The notes under the pieces are model-generated. The model was not told where the DNA came from. It made no database searches and saw nothing but the letters and a program-made list of their open reading frames with translations. Made by a program: the position numbers and the translations under genes. Shown here piece after piece: positions 47,433 to 55,428 of a stretch of 64,000 bases of DNA. Positions within the stretch are counted from its first letter, which is position 1; every line of letters begins with the position of its first letter. Source of the stretch: Pseudoxanthomonas sp. Root65 (GTDB lineage: Bacteria > Pseudomonadota > Gammaproteobacteria > Xanthomonadales > Xanthomonadaceae); NCBI RefSeq assembly GCF_001427635.1, contig NZ_LMHA01000001.1, positions 957,501 through 1,021,500 on the forward strand. Direction: 5' to 3'.

Positions 47433-48181
47433 CTTTCAGCAGCGAGTGGCTGCTGGTAGCGGGGATCCTGGCGTTCTACGTCCAGGATTCGGTGCGCCTG
47501 GCCTACTTCGACGATGTGGTCGTGTCGGGTGGACGGACATGGCGCGTCGCGATCGAGGCGGTCATCGAGATGCGGGGCCGCTTCCTGTGGCTTCCGCATC
47601 CGCTGCTGCCGGCCCGGACCATCCTGCATGCAAGTTGGTTGGCGTCGGCGGAGAACGCGGCGACGGATACGGCCGATGATCTGCGTGCCTTTGCTCGCTT
47701 GCTGTTGCCGATCCGTGTGGGATGCGTGCTGGTGGGGGCGATCGTGCTGATCGCCCTCCCGTACCTGCTGCTGTCTTCGGCACCGCCGACCTGGCTGCTC
47801 GCCTGCCTGGCGGCATGGCTGGCGGTGACCCTCGCGATGCTCTCTTGTCTTGCCGCGCGGCGGGGCCCGCTCGGCCTTACACACCGACAGCTCGCCCTGC
47901 TGGCCATCGAATGCCTGCTGTGCCCTCCGTTCGCGGTCAACCTGTACCGGAAGCTATGCGACCTGCGCGGGTTCCGGGGCGACCCGATCGCCTTCGCGGC
48001 AAGCACGTTGACGACACGGCAGCGGCAAATGCTGCTCGAGGCCATCGAGCGGCGCATGGCGCTCTTCGCGCAATCGACCGACGATGAGGTCCTGCTGCGA
48101 CTCCAACAGGCGGGCGCCCGCATACGCCTCACATTGGAATCGACCGCGGCGACGGCCGTTCCGTCGTCGATGCAACGCTAG
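47429..48181 (+). CDS. Membrane protein coupled to DUF2167 gene, unknown function
   Basis: A 250-residue protein with hydrophobic segments near residues 7-20, 94-113 and 115-137, the rest being a soluble C-terminal region rich in Arg and Leu. GTG 47429 overlaps the DUF2167 stop by four bases, so the two are translationally coupled. I recognise no family. A complex with the DUF2167 protein is a fair hypothesis. Confidence 0.6.
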   Translation: MTFSSEWLLVAGILAFYVQDSVRLAYFDDVVVSGGRTWRVAIEAVIEMRGRFLWLPHPLLPARTILHASWLASAENAATDTADDLRAFARLLLPIRVGCVLVGAIVLIALPYLLLSSAPPTWLLACLAAWLAVTLAMLSCLAARRGPLGLTHRQLALLAIECLLCPPFAVNLYRKLCDLRGFRGDPIAFAASTLTTRQRQMLLEAIERRMALFAQSTDDEVLLRLQQAGARIRLTLESTAATAVPSSMQR

Positions 48182-48252
48182 CCTGCTTTCGACGTTGCAC
48201 CGAATCGGTTGGGTGCGCCGTCACGATGGTGGTGACGAAACCTTGGGCCCCC

Positions 48253-48274
48253 GTAGGGCGGGCCTTGGCCCGCC
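48253..48274. repeat. REP hairpin, GTAGGGCGGGCC family, copy 1
   Basis: A GGCGGGCC/GGCCCGCC hairpin preceded by GTAG, behind the HPP gene. A near-identical copy (one base different in 22) lies at 49360-49381 in the same orientation. The family is typical of Xanthomonadaceae intergenic DNA. Confidence 0.8.
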
Positions 48275-48285
48275 TGCACGGACAA

Positions 48286-48327
48286 TTACGCGCGCAGGCT
48301 GAGCAGCCCGATCCGCCGGAACCACAT
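48286..48327 (-). pseudogene. Duplicated 3' end of the DUF3817 gene
   Basis: Fourteen codons reading MWFRRIGLLSLRA and a stop, against MWFRRIGLLSARA at the end of the intact DUF3817 gene at 49393-49710. Its ATG overlaps the HPP stop codon (TGATG). The distance from this fragment to its REP hairpin equals that in the intact copy. It is a fragment, not a functional gene. Confidence 0.75.
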
Positions 48328-49301
48328 CAATCGGCCTTCATCCAGCGTCCGCGGCCCTGCGGCACCACTTCGAAGCGCGCCCATGCGCGGAATTCGTCGG
48401 CGCTGCAGTCGCCGGCCTGGCCGACATGTTCGCCGGCGATCACCTGGTAGTGCAGGCGGTCGGCCGCAGCGTCCGCCGGCGGTTCCTCCTGCGTCAGCAC
48501 GCGCCGCACGCTCCACAACTTGCCCAGTTTGCCGTTGCTGTAGGCGCGGCCGGGAAGGATGTCCTGCGGGTGGGTGATGTTCCTCTCGGCGTGCTGCTTG
48601 GCCAGTTCCAGCAGCTCGGTGAGGTTCTCGGTGGTGATGTCGACGTAGGAATTGAGTTGTTCCATCGCCGCGGCGAAGTCTTCCTGGGTCAGCTCGAACT
48701 GGCGCTGGGCGGGCTGGGTGATGCGCGAGGCTTCGCGACGAAGATGCAGGTGCGCCGGGTAGCGCCGCCAGGGGAACAGCGCGTTGAAGGCGATGGCCAT
48801 CGCCAGGATCGCCACGACGTTGATCAGGATGGGCATCAGCACGTAGTGGTAGCCGAGGGCGTGCACGTCCGGGCCGCCGATCACCGCGGCCAGTGCGGTG
48901 GCGCCGCCCGGCGGGTGGATGCAGCGCAGGTAGTACATGCCCAGCACGGCGAGGCCGACCGCGAGGGCGGCGGTCCAGGCATGGCCGGGAAACAGTTTCT
49001 GGCAGCTCACGCCGATGACGGCGGACAGCAGGTGGCCGCCCACCACCGCCCACGGCTGCGACAGCGCACCCTGCGGCACGGCGAACAGCAGCACGGCGGA
49101 GGCGCCCATCGAGGTGACCATCAGTGCGCCACCGACGGCGCCGGCGGCGTGTTCGGGGAACGTCCAGCGGGTCAGCCAGTAAACGGACAGGATGCCCAGC
49201 AGTGCGCCGAGGCCGGAGATCCACTTCTCGCCGTGGCGGGTGGTGTTGCGCTCGATGCCCAGCAGCAGGCGCAACTCGGACAGGCGGGAGGGCGTACTCA
49301 T
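48327..49301 (-). CDS. HPP-family integral membrane protein
   Basis: A 324-residue protein with about four membrane segments (about 28-180) and the family motif RCIHPPGGATALAA. Plant and cyanobacterial HPP proteins have been linked to nitrite transport; the role in other bacteria is open. The C-terminal ~140 residues are soluble, begin with a helical heptad-rich stretch (FELTQEDFAAAMEQLNSYVDITTENLTELLELAKQ) and are not recognised. The gene is flanked by two REP hairpins and two copies of the DUF3817 3' end, suggesting it arrived as a cassette. Confidence 0.8.
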   Translation of the reverse strand: MSTPSRLSELRLLLGIERNTTRHGEKWISGLGALLGILSVYWLTRWTFPEHAAGAVGGALMVTSMGASAVLLFAVPQGALSQPWAVVGGHLLSAVIGVSCQKLFPGHAWTAALAVGLAVLGMYYLRCIHPPGGATALAAVIGGPDVHALGYHYVLMPILINVVAILAMAIAFNALFPWRRYPAHLHLRREASRITQPAQRQFELTQEDFAAAMEQLNSYVDITTENLTELLELAKQHAERNITHPQDILPGRAYSNGKLGKLWSVRRVLTQEEPPADAAADRLHYQVIAGEHVGQAGDCSADEFRAWARFEVVPQGRGRWMKAD

Positions 49302-49359
49302 GGGCGGACAGGCAGCAAGGAGCGCCGCAGTCTATGCGAAGGACACGCGCCCGTCCGTC

Positions 49360-49381
49360 GTAGGGCGGGCCTCGGCCCGCC
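49360..49381. repeat. REP hairpin, GTAGGGCGGGCC family, copy 2
   Basis: Same hairpin as at 48253-48274, here just 12 bases behind the intact DUF3817 stop codon. Together with the adjoining gene end it forms a direct repeat of about 75 bases. Confidence 0.8.
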
Positions 49382-49392
49382 ACCTCGTAATC

Positions 49393-49710
49393 TCAGGCGC
49401 GTGCGCTGAGCAATCCGATCCGCCGGAACCACATCTCCAGCGGCACGGTCACCAGCGGCGGCACGGCGGCGATGACCGCCAGCAGCGTGGCCCACCACGG
49501 CCAGCGCAAGCGCAGGGCCGACAGCACGGTGACCACGACGTAGAACATGAAGCCGCCACCATGCAGCGGCCCGAAGATCTTCACGCCCAGTTCGTTGCCC
49601 ACCGGCCCGTACTTGAGCCACATGCCGATCAGCAGCCCGGCCCAGGTGAGGCCCTCAATGAAGGCGGCGACAGCGAACAGGCGCCCGGCGGGCGCTAGTG
49701 GACGGGACAT
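49393..49710 (-). CDS. DUF3817-family membrane protein
   Basis: A 105-residue protein with three membrane segments. The pattern FIEGLTWAGLLIGMWLKYGP...GPLHGGGFMFYVV is the DUF3817 signature with its conserved His in the second helix. Function unknown; the family is found in many bacteria as a small stand-alone membrane protein. ATG 49710 follows GGAG. It is the last GC-rich gene before the AT-richer islet. Confidence 0.8.
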   Translation of the reverse strand: MSRPLAPAGRLFAVAAFIEGLTWAGLLIGMWLKYGPVGNELGVKIFGPLHGGGFMFYVVVTVLSALRLRWPWWATLLAVIAAVPPLVTVPLEMWFRRIGLLSARA

Positions 49711-50013
49711 GCAGGAACTCCAGTGGGGGATGCCGCGACGCGATGGCGGCGGCAAAGCTCGCTGGCGGGAGGGGGGGAGGGATTCTATCGACGTAATCGG
49801 GAGATACAAAGGCTGGGCTCAAACCCACCGACATGGCTTGCAATGCGATGCAGCTGGGCCCCAACCCATCTGCGGCCCTGCGGCGTGGGGAAGCCGTTAC
49901 TGTTTGATCTCAAGCCCATCGTAGGCTTCGAAATGATCCGCAGTAGACTCAACCATCAGTGTTAGCGTTGCTCACAAAGGCTCTGACTTTTCTTGCCGGA
50001 GTACGAGAGCGAA
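49711..50013. other. Gene-free junction into the AT-richer islet
   Basis: No gene seen. The first ~80 bases are GC-rich and include an uninterrupted run of seven G (49771-49777). Composition then drops visibly from about 49790 onward. TGCTCACAAAGGCT at 49969-49982 has an imperfect counterpart at 52336-52348, on the far side of the islet. Confidence 0.5.
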
Positions 50014-50700
50014 TTATAAACCAGCTATGCTGCGGAACCTTTCGATGATCATTGGCGCTCTCGCTTGACTCGCGGAATCCGGATGCAGGTGATATGCAAT
50101 GGATTCAACGAATCTAGGCGTTGAGAGAAGCTCGTCAACTTCGTCCTTGAGATATGCGATGACATCCGGCACGTTGCCGCGGATTTCGCCCAGCAATTCG
50201 GTGCGACCATCGACGACCGTTACAATATCTTCAATGTCTCGGCTGGATGCGTAGTCACCATCGCCCCTGCCATGGAATGCTTCTATCTTAGTTGCCAAGA
50301 AGAGAGGAGCAGATACAAGCCGGATACGTTTTCCGCTAGGGAGATCACGCGGCGTCGCCTGTCGTGTTGCTTCTGCGTACCAAGCATTTTTGAACCCCAG
50401 CACCTCGGTGGTTGGCATCACATCCACTAGCAACTGTCCCAGTTGCCACCGGCACGTGTGATCGCTGTTCTCGGCAAAGCCCGCGCTCTTTAATCGCTCC
50501 CCCAGCCTGCGGTACTCGTTGTATGAAATGACTTCGGCAATCACATCTACGTCAGTGGTAGCGCGCGCAGGTGGGCGGGCTGGCTCCGTTATGAGCAGCC
50601 CAACTGCGCAGCCACCAACGAATACCAACTCGTCGGTGAGGTCGCCCAAAGCATTTGCAATCGCCTGCAGCATCCCGATATTCGGATCATCTGGATTCAC
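50014..50700 (-). CDS. AbiEii-like nucleotidyltransferase (putative toxin)
   Basis: A 228-residue protein. The nucleotidyltransferase signature is LVFVGGCAVGLLI followed about 15 residues later by TTDVDVIAE, the G-G...D-x-D layout of the AbiEii/DUF1814 toxins. The later LFLATKIEAFHGRG and SSRDIEDIVTVVDGR fit the family's conserved Lys and Asp positions. Such toxins transfer nucleotides to tRNA or other targets. GTG 50700 overlaps the upstream HTH gene by four bases (GTGA), the tight coupling seen in toxin-antitoxin pairs. Codon use is AT-richer than the neighbours, so it is probably acquired. Confidence 0.78.
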   Translation of the reverse strand: MNPDDPNIGMLQAIANALGDLTDELVFVGGCAVGLLITEPARPPARATTDVDVIAEVISYNEYRRLGERLKSAGFAENSDHTCRWQLGQLLVDVMPTTEVLGFKNAWYAEATRQATPRDLPSGKRIRLVSAPLFLATKIEAFHGRGDGDYASSRDIEDIVTVVDGRTELLGEIRGNVPDVIAYLKDEVDELLSTPRFVESIAYHLHPDSASQARAPMIIERFRSIAGL

Positions 50701-51221
50701 GGCAGGTGTTCCTCAAGCATCTGCGCCGCAAGCATGCGCTCTCGAGCAGTGCCCATCCGTATCGCGTCTACAAGCGCAAGCAACTCATACAACTTTGGAT
50801 TCTTCTCTGCTGCTGCAGGTGCGCCAGGATACAGCGGCGTCAAAGCCACACCGCGAGAAGTGCCGAGAGGGTGTGGCCATACCGGCGGCATTTCGTGGGA
50901 CTGCACGATGACATCTGCTAGCGGCTTGGCCGCGTAAGCGGTACGAACACCGCTAGTGAGTGTCCCCAGCATTGCTGGATAGGCGTACCGAACTCCAGAC
51001 GTCAAGTACTCAAGAAGGCTCGCTCGCGCTACCTGATTGTCAGCCGACTCGCTGCGTATAACGAGCCTTGCGAGTTGGCAACGCCGAATGCTGCTATGAA
51101 CTTCCGATGTCGCCAAATGGAGCTCATTTCCTAAGACCGCCATAGAAGGTCGGCTAGAACCCGCCAAAGCTAAACGCAGGGCGACCACCACATCATGTGG
51201 TTTGAGAACGAGTTGCTTCAT
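50697..51221 (-). CDS. HTH protein, putative antitoxin/regulator
   Basis: A 174-residue protein. The N-terminal ~60 residues (DVVVALRLALAGSSRPSMAVLGNELHLATSEVHSSIRRCQLARLVI) form a winged-HTH-like domain. The C-terminal half (MPPVWPHPLGTSRGVALTPLYPGAPAAAEKNPKLYELLALVDAIRMGTARER) matches a pattern I remember from small HTH proteins encoded next to AbiEii-like nucleotidyltransferases. It is the first gene of the pair. The promoter region carries a TTCGC-N5-GCGAA repeat at 51241-51255, which may be its own operator. Antitoxin role is inferred from context. Confidence 0.7.
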   Translation of the reverse strand: MKQLVLKPHDVVVALRLALAGSSRPSMAVLGNELHLATSEVHSSIRRCQLARLVIRSESADNQVARASLLEYLTSGVRYAYPAMLGTLTSGVRTAYAAKPLADVIVQSHEMPPVWPHPLGTSRGVALTPLYPGAPAAAEKNPKLYELLALVDAIRMGTARERMLAAQMLEEHLP

Positions 51222-51239
51222 TCCAGCCTCGAATTCAAC

Positions 51240-51255
51240 ATTCGCGAATTGCGAA
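51240..51255. promoter_or_regulatory. Inverted repeat upstream of the HTH gene
   Basis: TTCGC (51241-51245), five bases, GCGAA (51251-51255); nested within it is a perfect ATTCGCGAAT palindrome (51240-51249). It lies 19-34 bases from the start of the HTH gene, where an autorepressing antitoxin would bind. Confidence 0.5.
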
Positions 51256-51322
51256 CACCGAGTTTAGGAGCTTCACAAAGAATGTCAAACCTCTTAGGCC
51301 ACAATGGAAAATAGCTCCGCGG

Positions 51323-51351
51323 TTGACATGCGCCAAAACCAAGAATAAGTT
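51323..51351 (+). promoter_or_regulatory. Sigma70-type promoter of the unknown islet gene
   Basis: A perfect -35 TTGACA (51323-51328), 17 bases, and a weak -10 TAAGTT (51346-51351). The gene at 51390 starts about 32 bases after the expected transcription start, with AAGGA as ribosome-binding site. Confidence 0.5.
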
Positions 51352-51389
51352 TAAGATATACGTCGTTAAAGTATAAGGATATCTCGCTC

Positions 51390-52163
51390 ATGGCAAGCCC
51401 ACGCAAAAAGAGTCCCCGAGCCCCCTCAATCGCACTCGATGAAGCGATTGATCGAGTCAACAAGGTCTACGGCAAGGAGCGCAGGCACGCTGTTCCCACG
51501 GACGTTGTGGCGCAGGATCTCGGTTACAAGAGCGCGAATAACGGGGCGGCACTCTCTATGCTCGCTTCATTGCGGTACTACGGATTGCTTGAGCGACCGA
51601 AGGATGGGCACTTGGCTGTCAGCAAGGAATTCGAAAGCTATACGTATGCACCCAACGAGAGCATGCGAGCCAAGATCTTGCATCAGTGGCTTCGCACACC
51701 ACCTATTTTCGCCGAGATGCTTGATAAGTACGCGGAACACTTGCCTTCTGATGCAACCCTTCGCTACGACCTCATACAGCAAGGGTTTACGCCTGCCGGA
51801 GCCGAGTCATTTATCCAAGTGTTCCGCCGATCCGTGAGCTTCGCTGGCACGCCAGCAGAGGTAGAAGATGGGTCGCCAAACGTTGAGGTGAGATCAGAGG
51901 ACTCGTCTCAGCCCATCGCGCAGGCAGTTCCGGTCGTAGATCCCGCTGTAAATACCCAGCGTCAGGGAGACCCCCCTACGATGGCCGAGCTTGTGACGGC
52001 CCCGAACTCAATCCCGGATGCCGCAGGGATGGATCAGATTCCCGTTCGCCTTGGGCGTGGTCGGAGAGCTTGGTTGGTGGTTCCACAACCCTTCTACAAC
52101 GCGGACAAAGAGCGCCTTAAGGCTCAAATCGATCTTTTGCTGGCGGACGACGACGAAGGCTAG
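51390..52163 (+). CDS. Islet protein with winged-HTH-like N-terminus, unknown
   Basis: A 257-residue protein. A basic start (MASPRKKSPRAP) leads into a DNA-binding-like region (IALDEAIDRVNKVYGKERRHAVPTDVVAQDLGYKSANNGAALSMLASLRYYGLLE, about residues 15-69). A helical middle follows, then a low-complexity acidic/Pro linker (about 150-215) and a C-terminal segment VPVRLGRGRRAWLVVPQPFYNADKERLKAQIDLL. The C-terminus resembles a short amphipathic oligomerisation helix. I know similar proteins only as hypothetical ones in variable regions. It is divergent from the HTH/nucleotidyltransferase pair. Confidence 0.65.
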   Translation: MASPRKKSPRAPSIALDEAIDRVNKVYGKERRHAVPTDVVAQDLGYKSANNGAALSMLASLRYYGLLERPKDGHLAVSKEFESYTYAPNESMRAKILHQWLRTPPIFAEMLDKYAEHLPSDATLRYDLIQQGFTPAGAESFIQVFRRSVSFAGTPAEVEDGSPNVEVRSEDSSQPIAQAVPVVDPAVNTQRQGDPPTMAELVTAPNSIPDAAGMDQIPVRLGRGRRAWLVVPQPFYNADKERLKAQIDLLLADDDEG

Positions 52164-52165
52164 AT

Positions 52166-52252
52166 ATGCCAGGAAAGAACAGCGGGGTCGCAGGGAGATT
52201 TGCTCTCCTTGTAGACCCACCAACGCGATGCGCGGCGAAGATATCTACTTAA
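52166..52252 (+). CDS. Possible 28-residue ORF, perhaps a truncated gene
   Basis: An ATG two bases behind the preceding stop codon opens a short frame (MPGKNSGVAGRFALLVDPPTRCAAK, then a stop after 28 residues). The tight spacing suggests it was once a second gene of the operon, now truncated, but a peptide this short gives no firm support. Confidence 0.25.
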   Translation: MPGKNSGVAGRFALLVDPPTRCAAKIST

Positions 52253-52454
52253 GTTTTGCTGACATTGCGACTTTTCGTCGAATAGAAGCTATCGATGCAT
52301 CGAGTCGCTGGAGCCAATCGCACGTCTCGGAATGCTGCTCACGAGGCTATGGAACCTAGCCACAATGGTTCGTATGTCATGCACACGTGTGTGGACTAGT
52401 AGCGAGTAGGCTAGCTATGACAGGTTTTAGTGGGCAGGTGCGCTATCAGGAAAG
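52253..52454. other. Gene-free 3' flank of the islet
   Basis: No gene or clear signal seen. The stretch is AT-richer than the surroundings and contains TGCTCACGAGGCT (52336-52348), the imperfect partner of 49969-49982. GC-rich sequence resumes at the aceE terminator. Confidence 0.45.
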
Positions 52455-52487
52455 GCACAAAAAAAGGGCGCCTGTTTGGCGCCCTTT
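52455..52487 (-). terminator. Rho-independent terminator after aceE
   Basis: On the minus strand, AAAGGGCGCC and GGCGCCCTTT pair over ten bases (52463-52472 with 52478-52487) around a five-base loop and are followed by a run of T. It ends the aceE transcript about 16 bases beyond the stop codon. Confidence 0.9.
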
Positions 52488-52502
52488 CTCCCGCACTAAA
52501 GA

Positions 52503-55196
52503 TCAAACCCCAACCGGGTTCGCCTTCTCCACATCGATCTTGTACTGCTTGATCGCGCGGGACACGTCCTTGGCGGTCATCTTGCCTTCCTTCGCCAGCG
52601 CGGCGATGGCGGCGTGGGCGATGTAGTAGCGGTCCACCTCGAAGTGGCGGCGCAGGTTGGCGCGGGTGTCGCTGCGGCCGAAGCCGTCCGTGCCCAGCAC
52701 CGTGTACGACGCCGGCACGAAGGCGCGGATCTGGTCGCTGTAGGCGCGCACGTAGTCGGTCGCGGCGATCACCGGGCCCTGGCGGCCTTCCAGCAGCTCG
52801 GTCACGTATGCCTTGCGCGGCGACTTGGCTTCCGGATTCAGGCGATTCCAGCGCTCGGCGTCGAACCCGTCGCGACGCAGCTCGTTGAAGCTGGGGCACG
52901 ACCAGATGTCGGCGGTCACGCCGAAATCCTTGTCCAGCAACTCGGCCGCCGCGATCGCCTCGCGCAGGATGGTGCCGCTGCCCAGCAGCTGCACGCGCAG
53001 CTCGCCCTTCTTCGGCTTGCCCGCGTCGGTGAGCAGGTACATGCCCTTGATGATGCCCTCGGCGGCGCCTTCCGGCATCTCCGGGTGGGTGTAGTTCTCG
53101 TTCATGAGCGTGACGTAGTAGTACTCGTCCACCTGCTCCTGCAGCATCTTCTGCATGCCGTGCTGCAGCACCACCGCCACCTCGAAACCGAAGGTCGGGT
53201 CGTAGCTGCGCACGTTGGGAATGCTGCCGGCGATGACGTGGCTGAAGCCATCCTCGTGCTGCAGGCCTTCACCGTTCAACGTGGTGCGGCCGGCGGTGCC
53301 GCCGAGCAGGAAGCCGCGCGTGCGCATGTCGGCCGCCTGCCAGGCGATGTCGCCGATGCGCTGGAAACCGAACATCGAGTAATAGATGTAGAACGGCAGC
53401 ATCGGCACGTTGCTGACCGAATAGCTGGTGCCCGCGGCCATCCACGACGACATCGCGCCCGGCTCGCTGATGCCCTGCTGCAGCACCTGGCCGGACTGGT
53501 CCTCGCGGTAGTACATCAGCTGGTCGGCATCGACCGGCTTGTACTTCTGGCCGAACGGCGCGTAGATGCCGATCTGGCGGAACATGCCTTCCATGCCGAA
53601 CGTGCGCGCCTCGTCGGCGACGATCGGCACCAGGCGCGGGCCGACCTGCTTGTCGCGCAGCGCGATGTTCAGGCCCTGCACGAACGCCATGGTGGTGGAG
53701 ATCTCGCGCTCGCCGGTGCTCTTGAGCAGGCGGTCGAAGGCGTCCAGCTTGGGCGTCTCGAACGACTCGCTGGCCTTGCGGCGACGCTGCGGCAGGTAGC
53801 CGCCCAGCGCGGCGCGCCGCGACTTGAGGTACTGGATTTCCGGCGAATCCTCGCCCGGGTGGTAGAACGGCACCTGCGCCGACTCTTCCAGCTGCTTGTC
53901 GCTGACCGGGATGTTGAAGCGGTCGCGGAACGTGCGGATGGCTTCGTCGTCCAGCTTCTTGGTCTGGTGGGTCGGGTTGAGCGATTCGCCCGCCGAGCCC
54001 ATGCCGTAGCCCTTCACCGTCTTGGCCAGGATCACCGTGGGCATGCCCTTGGTGTTCACCGCCTCGTGGTAGGCCGCGTAGACCTTGTGCGGATCGTGGC
54101 CGCCGCGGTTGAGGCGCCAGATGTCGTCGTCGGACAGGTTGGCGACCATCGCCGCCGTCTCCGGGTACTTGCCGAAGAAGTTGTCGCGCGTGTACTTGCC
54201 GCCGAACGCCTTGCAGTTCTGGTACTCGCCGTCGACGGTTTCCATCATCAGCTTCTTCAGCATGCCGGTGGTGTCGCGGGCGAGGAGCGGATCCCAGTAG
54301 CTGCCCCACAGCAGCTTGATGACGTTCCAGCCGCCGCCGCGGAACACGCCTTCCAGTTCCTGGATGATCTTGCCGTTGCCGCGCACCGGGCCGTCCAGGC
54401 GCTGCAGGTTGCAGTTGACGACGAAGATCAGGTTGTCCAGACCTTCGCGGCCGGCCAGCGCGATGGCGCCCAGGGTTTCCGGCTCGTCGCTCTCGCCGTC
54501 GCCGATGAAGCACCACACCTTGCGGTCGGACTTCTCGATCAGGCCGCGGTGCTCCAGGTACTTCATGAACTGTGCCTGGTAGATCGCCGCCAGCGGGCCC
54601 AGGCCCATCGACACGGTCGGGGTCTGCCAGTAATCGGGCATCAGCCACGGATGCGGGTACGACGAGATGCCCTGGCCGTCGACTTCCATTCGGAAGTTGT
54701 CGAGCTGCTGCTCGCTGATGCGGCCTTCCAGGAACGAGCGCGCGTAGATGCCCGGCGCGCTGTGGCCCTGGATGAAGAGCAGGTCGCCGGGATGGCTGTC
54801 GCTCGGCGCACGCCAGAAGTGGTTGAAGCCGACGTCGTACAGCGTGGCGCCGGAGGCGAAGCTGGCGATGTGGCCACCCAGGTCGCCGGGCTTGCGGTTG
54901 GCGCGCACCACGGTGGCCATCGCGTTCCAGCGGATGATCGAACGGATGCGCCATTCCAGCGCGGCGTCACCGGGGCTCTTGGCCTCGTTCTGCGGCGCGA
55001 TGGTGTTGACGTATTCGGTGGTGGGCGAGAACGGCAGGTAGGCACCGGCGCGACGCGTGACTTCGACCATGCCTTCGAGCAACTGGTGAGCACGCAGGGC
55101 ACCGTTCTTCTCGATCACCGCCTGCATGGAATCGATCCATTCGCGGGATTCCTGCGGATCCGGATCGCTCTGCAACATCTCGTTCAACCAGTTCAT
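52503..55196 (-). CDS. aceE: Pyruvate dehydrogenase E1 component, homodimeric
   Basis: An 897-residue thiamin-diphosphate enzyme that decarboxylates pyruvate and passes the acetyl unit to the lipoyl E2. Family features: EYVNTIAPQ and FNHFWRA in the N-terminus, the ThDP motif from GDGESDEPETLGAI to NLIFVVNCNLQRLDGPVRGN, KTVKGYGMG, and the C-terminal ATDYVRAYSDQIRAFVPA. ATG 55196 is preferred to GTG 55202 since AGGAG lies five bases before it. E2 and E3 genes are not next to it in this window; a strong terminator shows aceE ends its transcript here. Divergent from the partner-switching genes. Confidence 0.97.
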   Translation of the reverse strand: MNWLNEMLQSDPDPQESREWIDSMQAVIEKNGALRAHQLLEGMVEVTRRAGAYLPFSPTTEYVNTIAPQNEAKSPGDAALEWRIRSIIRWNAMATVVRANRKPGDLGGHIASFASGATLYDVGFNHFWRAPSDSHPGDLLFIQGHSAPGIYARSFLEGRISEQQLDNFRMEVDGQGISSYPHPWLMPDYWQTPTVSMGLGPLAAIYQAQFMKYLEHRGLIEKSDRKVWCFIGDGESDEPETLGAIALAGREGLDNLIFVVNCNLQRLDGPVRGNGKIIQELEGVFRGGGWNVIKLLWGSYWDPLLARDTTGMLKKLMMETVDGEYQNCKAFGGKYTRDNFFGKYPETAAMVANLSDDDIWRLNRGGHDPHKVYAAYHEAVNTKGMPTVILAKTVKGYGMGSAGESLNPTHQTKKLDDEAIRTFRDRFNIPVSDKQLEESAQVPFYHPGEDSPEIQYLKSRRAALGGYLPQRRRKASESFETPKLDAFDRLLKSTGEREISTTMAFVQGLNIALRDKQVGPRLVPIVADEARTFGMEGMFRQIGIYAPFGQKYKPVDADQLMYYREDQSGQVLQQGISEPGAMSSWMAAGTSYSVSNVPMLPFYIYYSMFGFQRIGDIAWQAADMRTRGFLLGGTAGRTTLNGEGLQHEDGFSHVIAGSIPNVRSYDPTFGFEVAVVLQHGMQKMLQEQVDEYYYVTLMNENYTHPEMPEGAAEGIIKGMYLLTDAGKPKKGELRVQLLGSGTILREAIAAAELLDKDFGVTADIWSCPSFNELRRDGFDAERWNRLNPEAKSPRKAYVTELLEGRQGPVIAATDYVRAYSDQIRAFVPASYTVLGTDGFGRSDTRANLRRHFEVDRYYIAHAAIAALAKEGKMTAKDVSRAIKQYKIDVEKANPVGV

Positions 55197-55319
55197 TCCC
55201 ACTCCTGTTGCGCCACGCGTGGGGCGCGGCGGTGCCGTTCTTGTAGAGCCTTGAAGTGTAACGCACGCACCCCGCGCGGGACCTGGCTACGCAGGCGTAT
55301 GGAAAGGACATTGCGTGCC

Positions 55320-55331
55320 TGTCCCGGGACA
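55320..55331. promoter_or_regulatory. Palindrome between aceE and the SpoIIE gene
   Basis: A perfect 12-base palindrome, TGTCCCGGGACA, roughly midway in the 232-base divergent region. It could be an operator, but its GC-richness in a GC-rich genome weakens the case. Confidence 0.35.
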
Positions 55332-55428
55332 ACCACCACACCAAAATCAGACCTTTGGATTATTGCGATGCAGCACGCGGCGCGGGCGTATGATCGGCCT
55401 CCAGGGGAAGGCAGCGATCGGGATCGGC

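Noticed and set aside
49808..49840. tRNA 3'-end-like GGGCTCAAACCC at the islet edge
   Set aside because: The stem is only three pairs, and no acceptor stem or CCA follows; not a tRNA remnant that can be defended.
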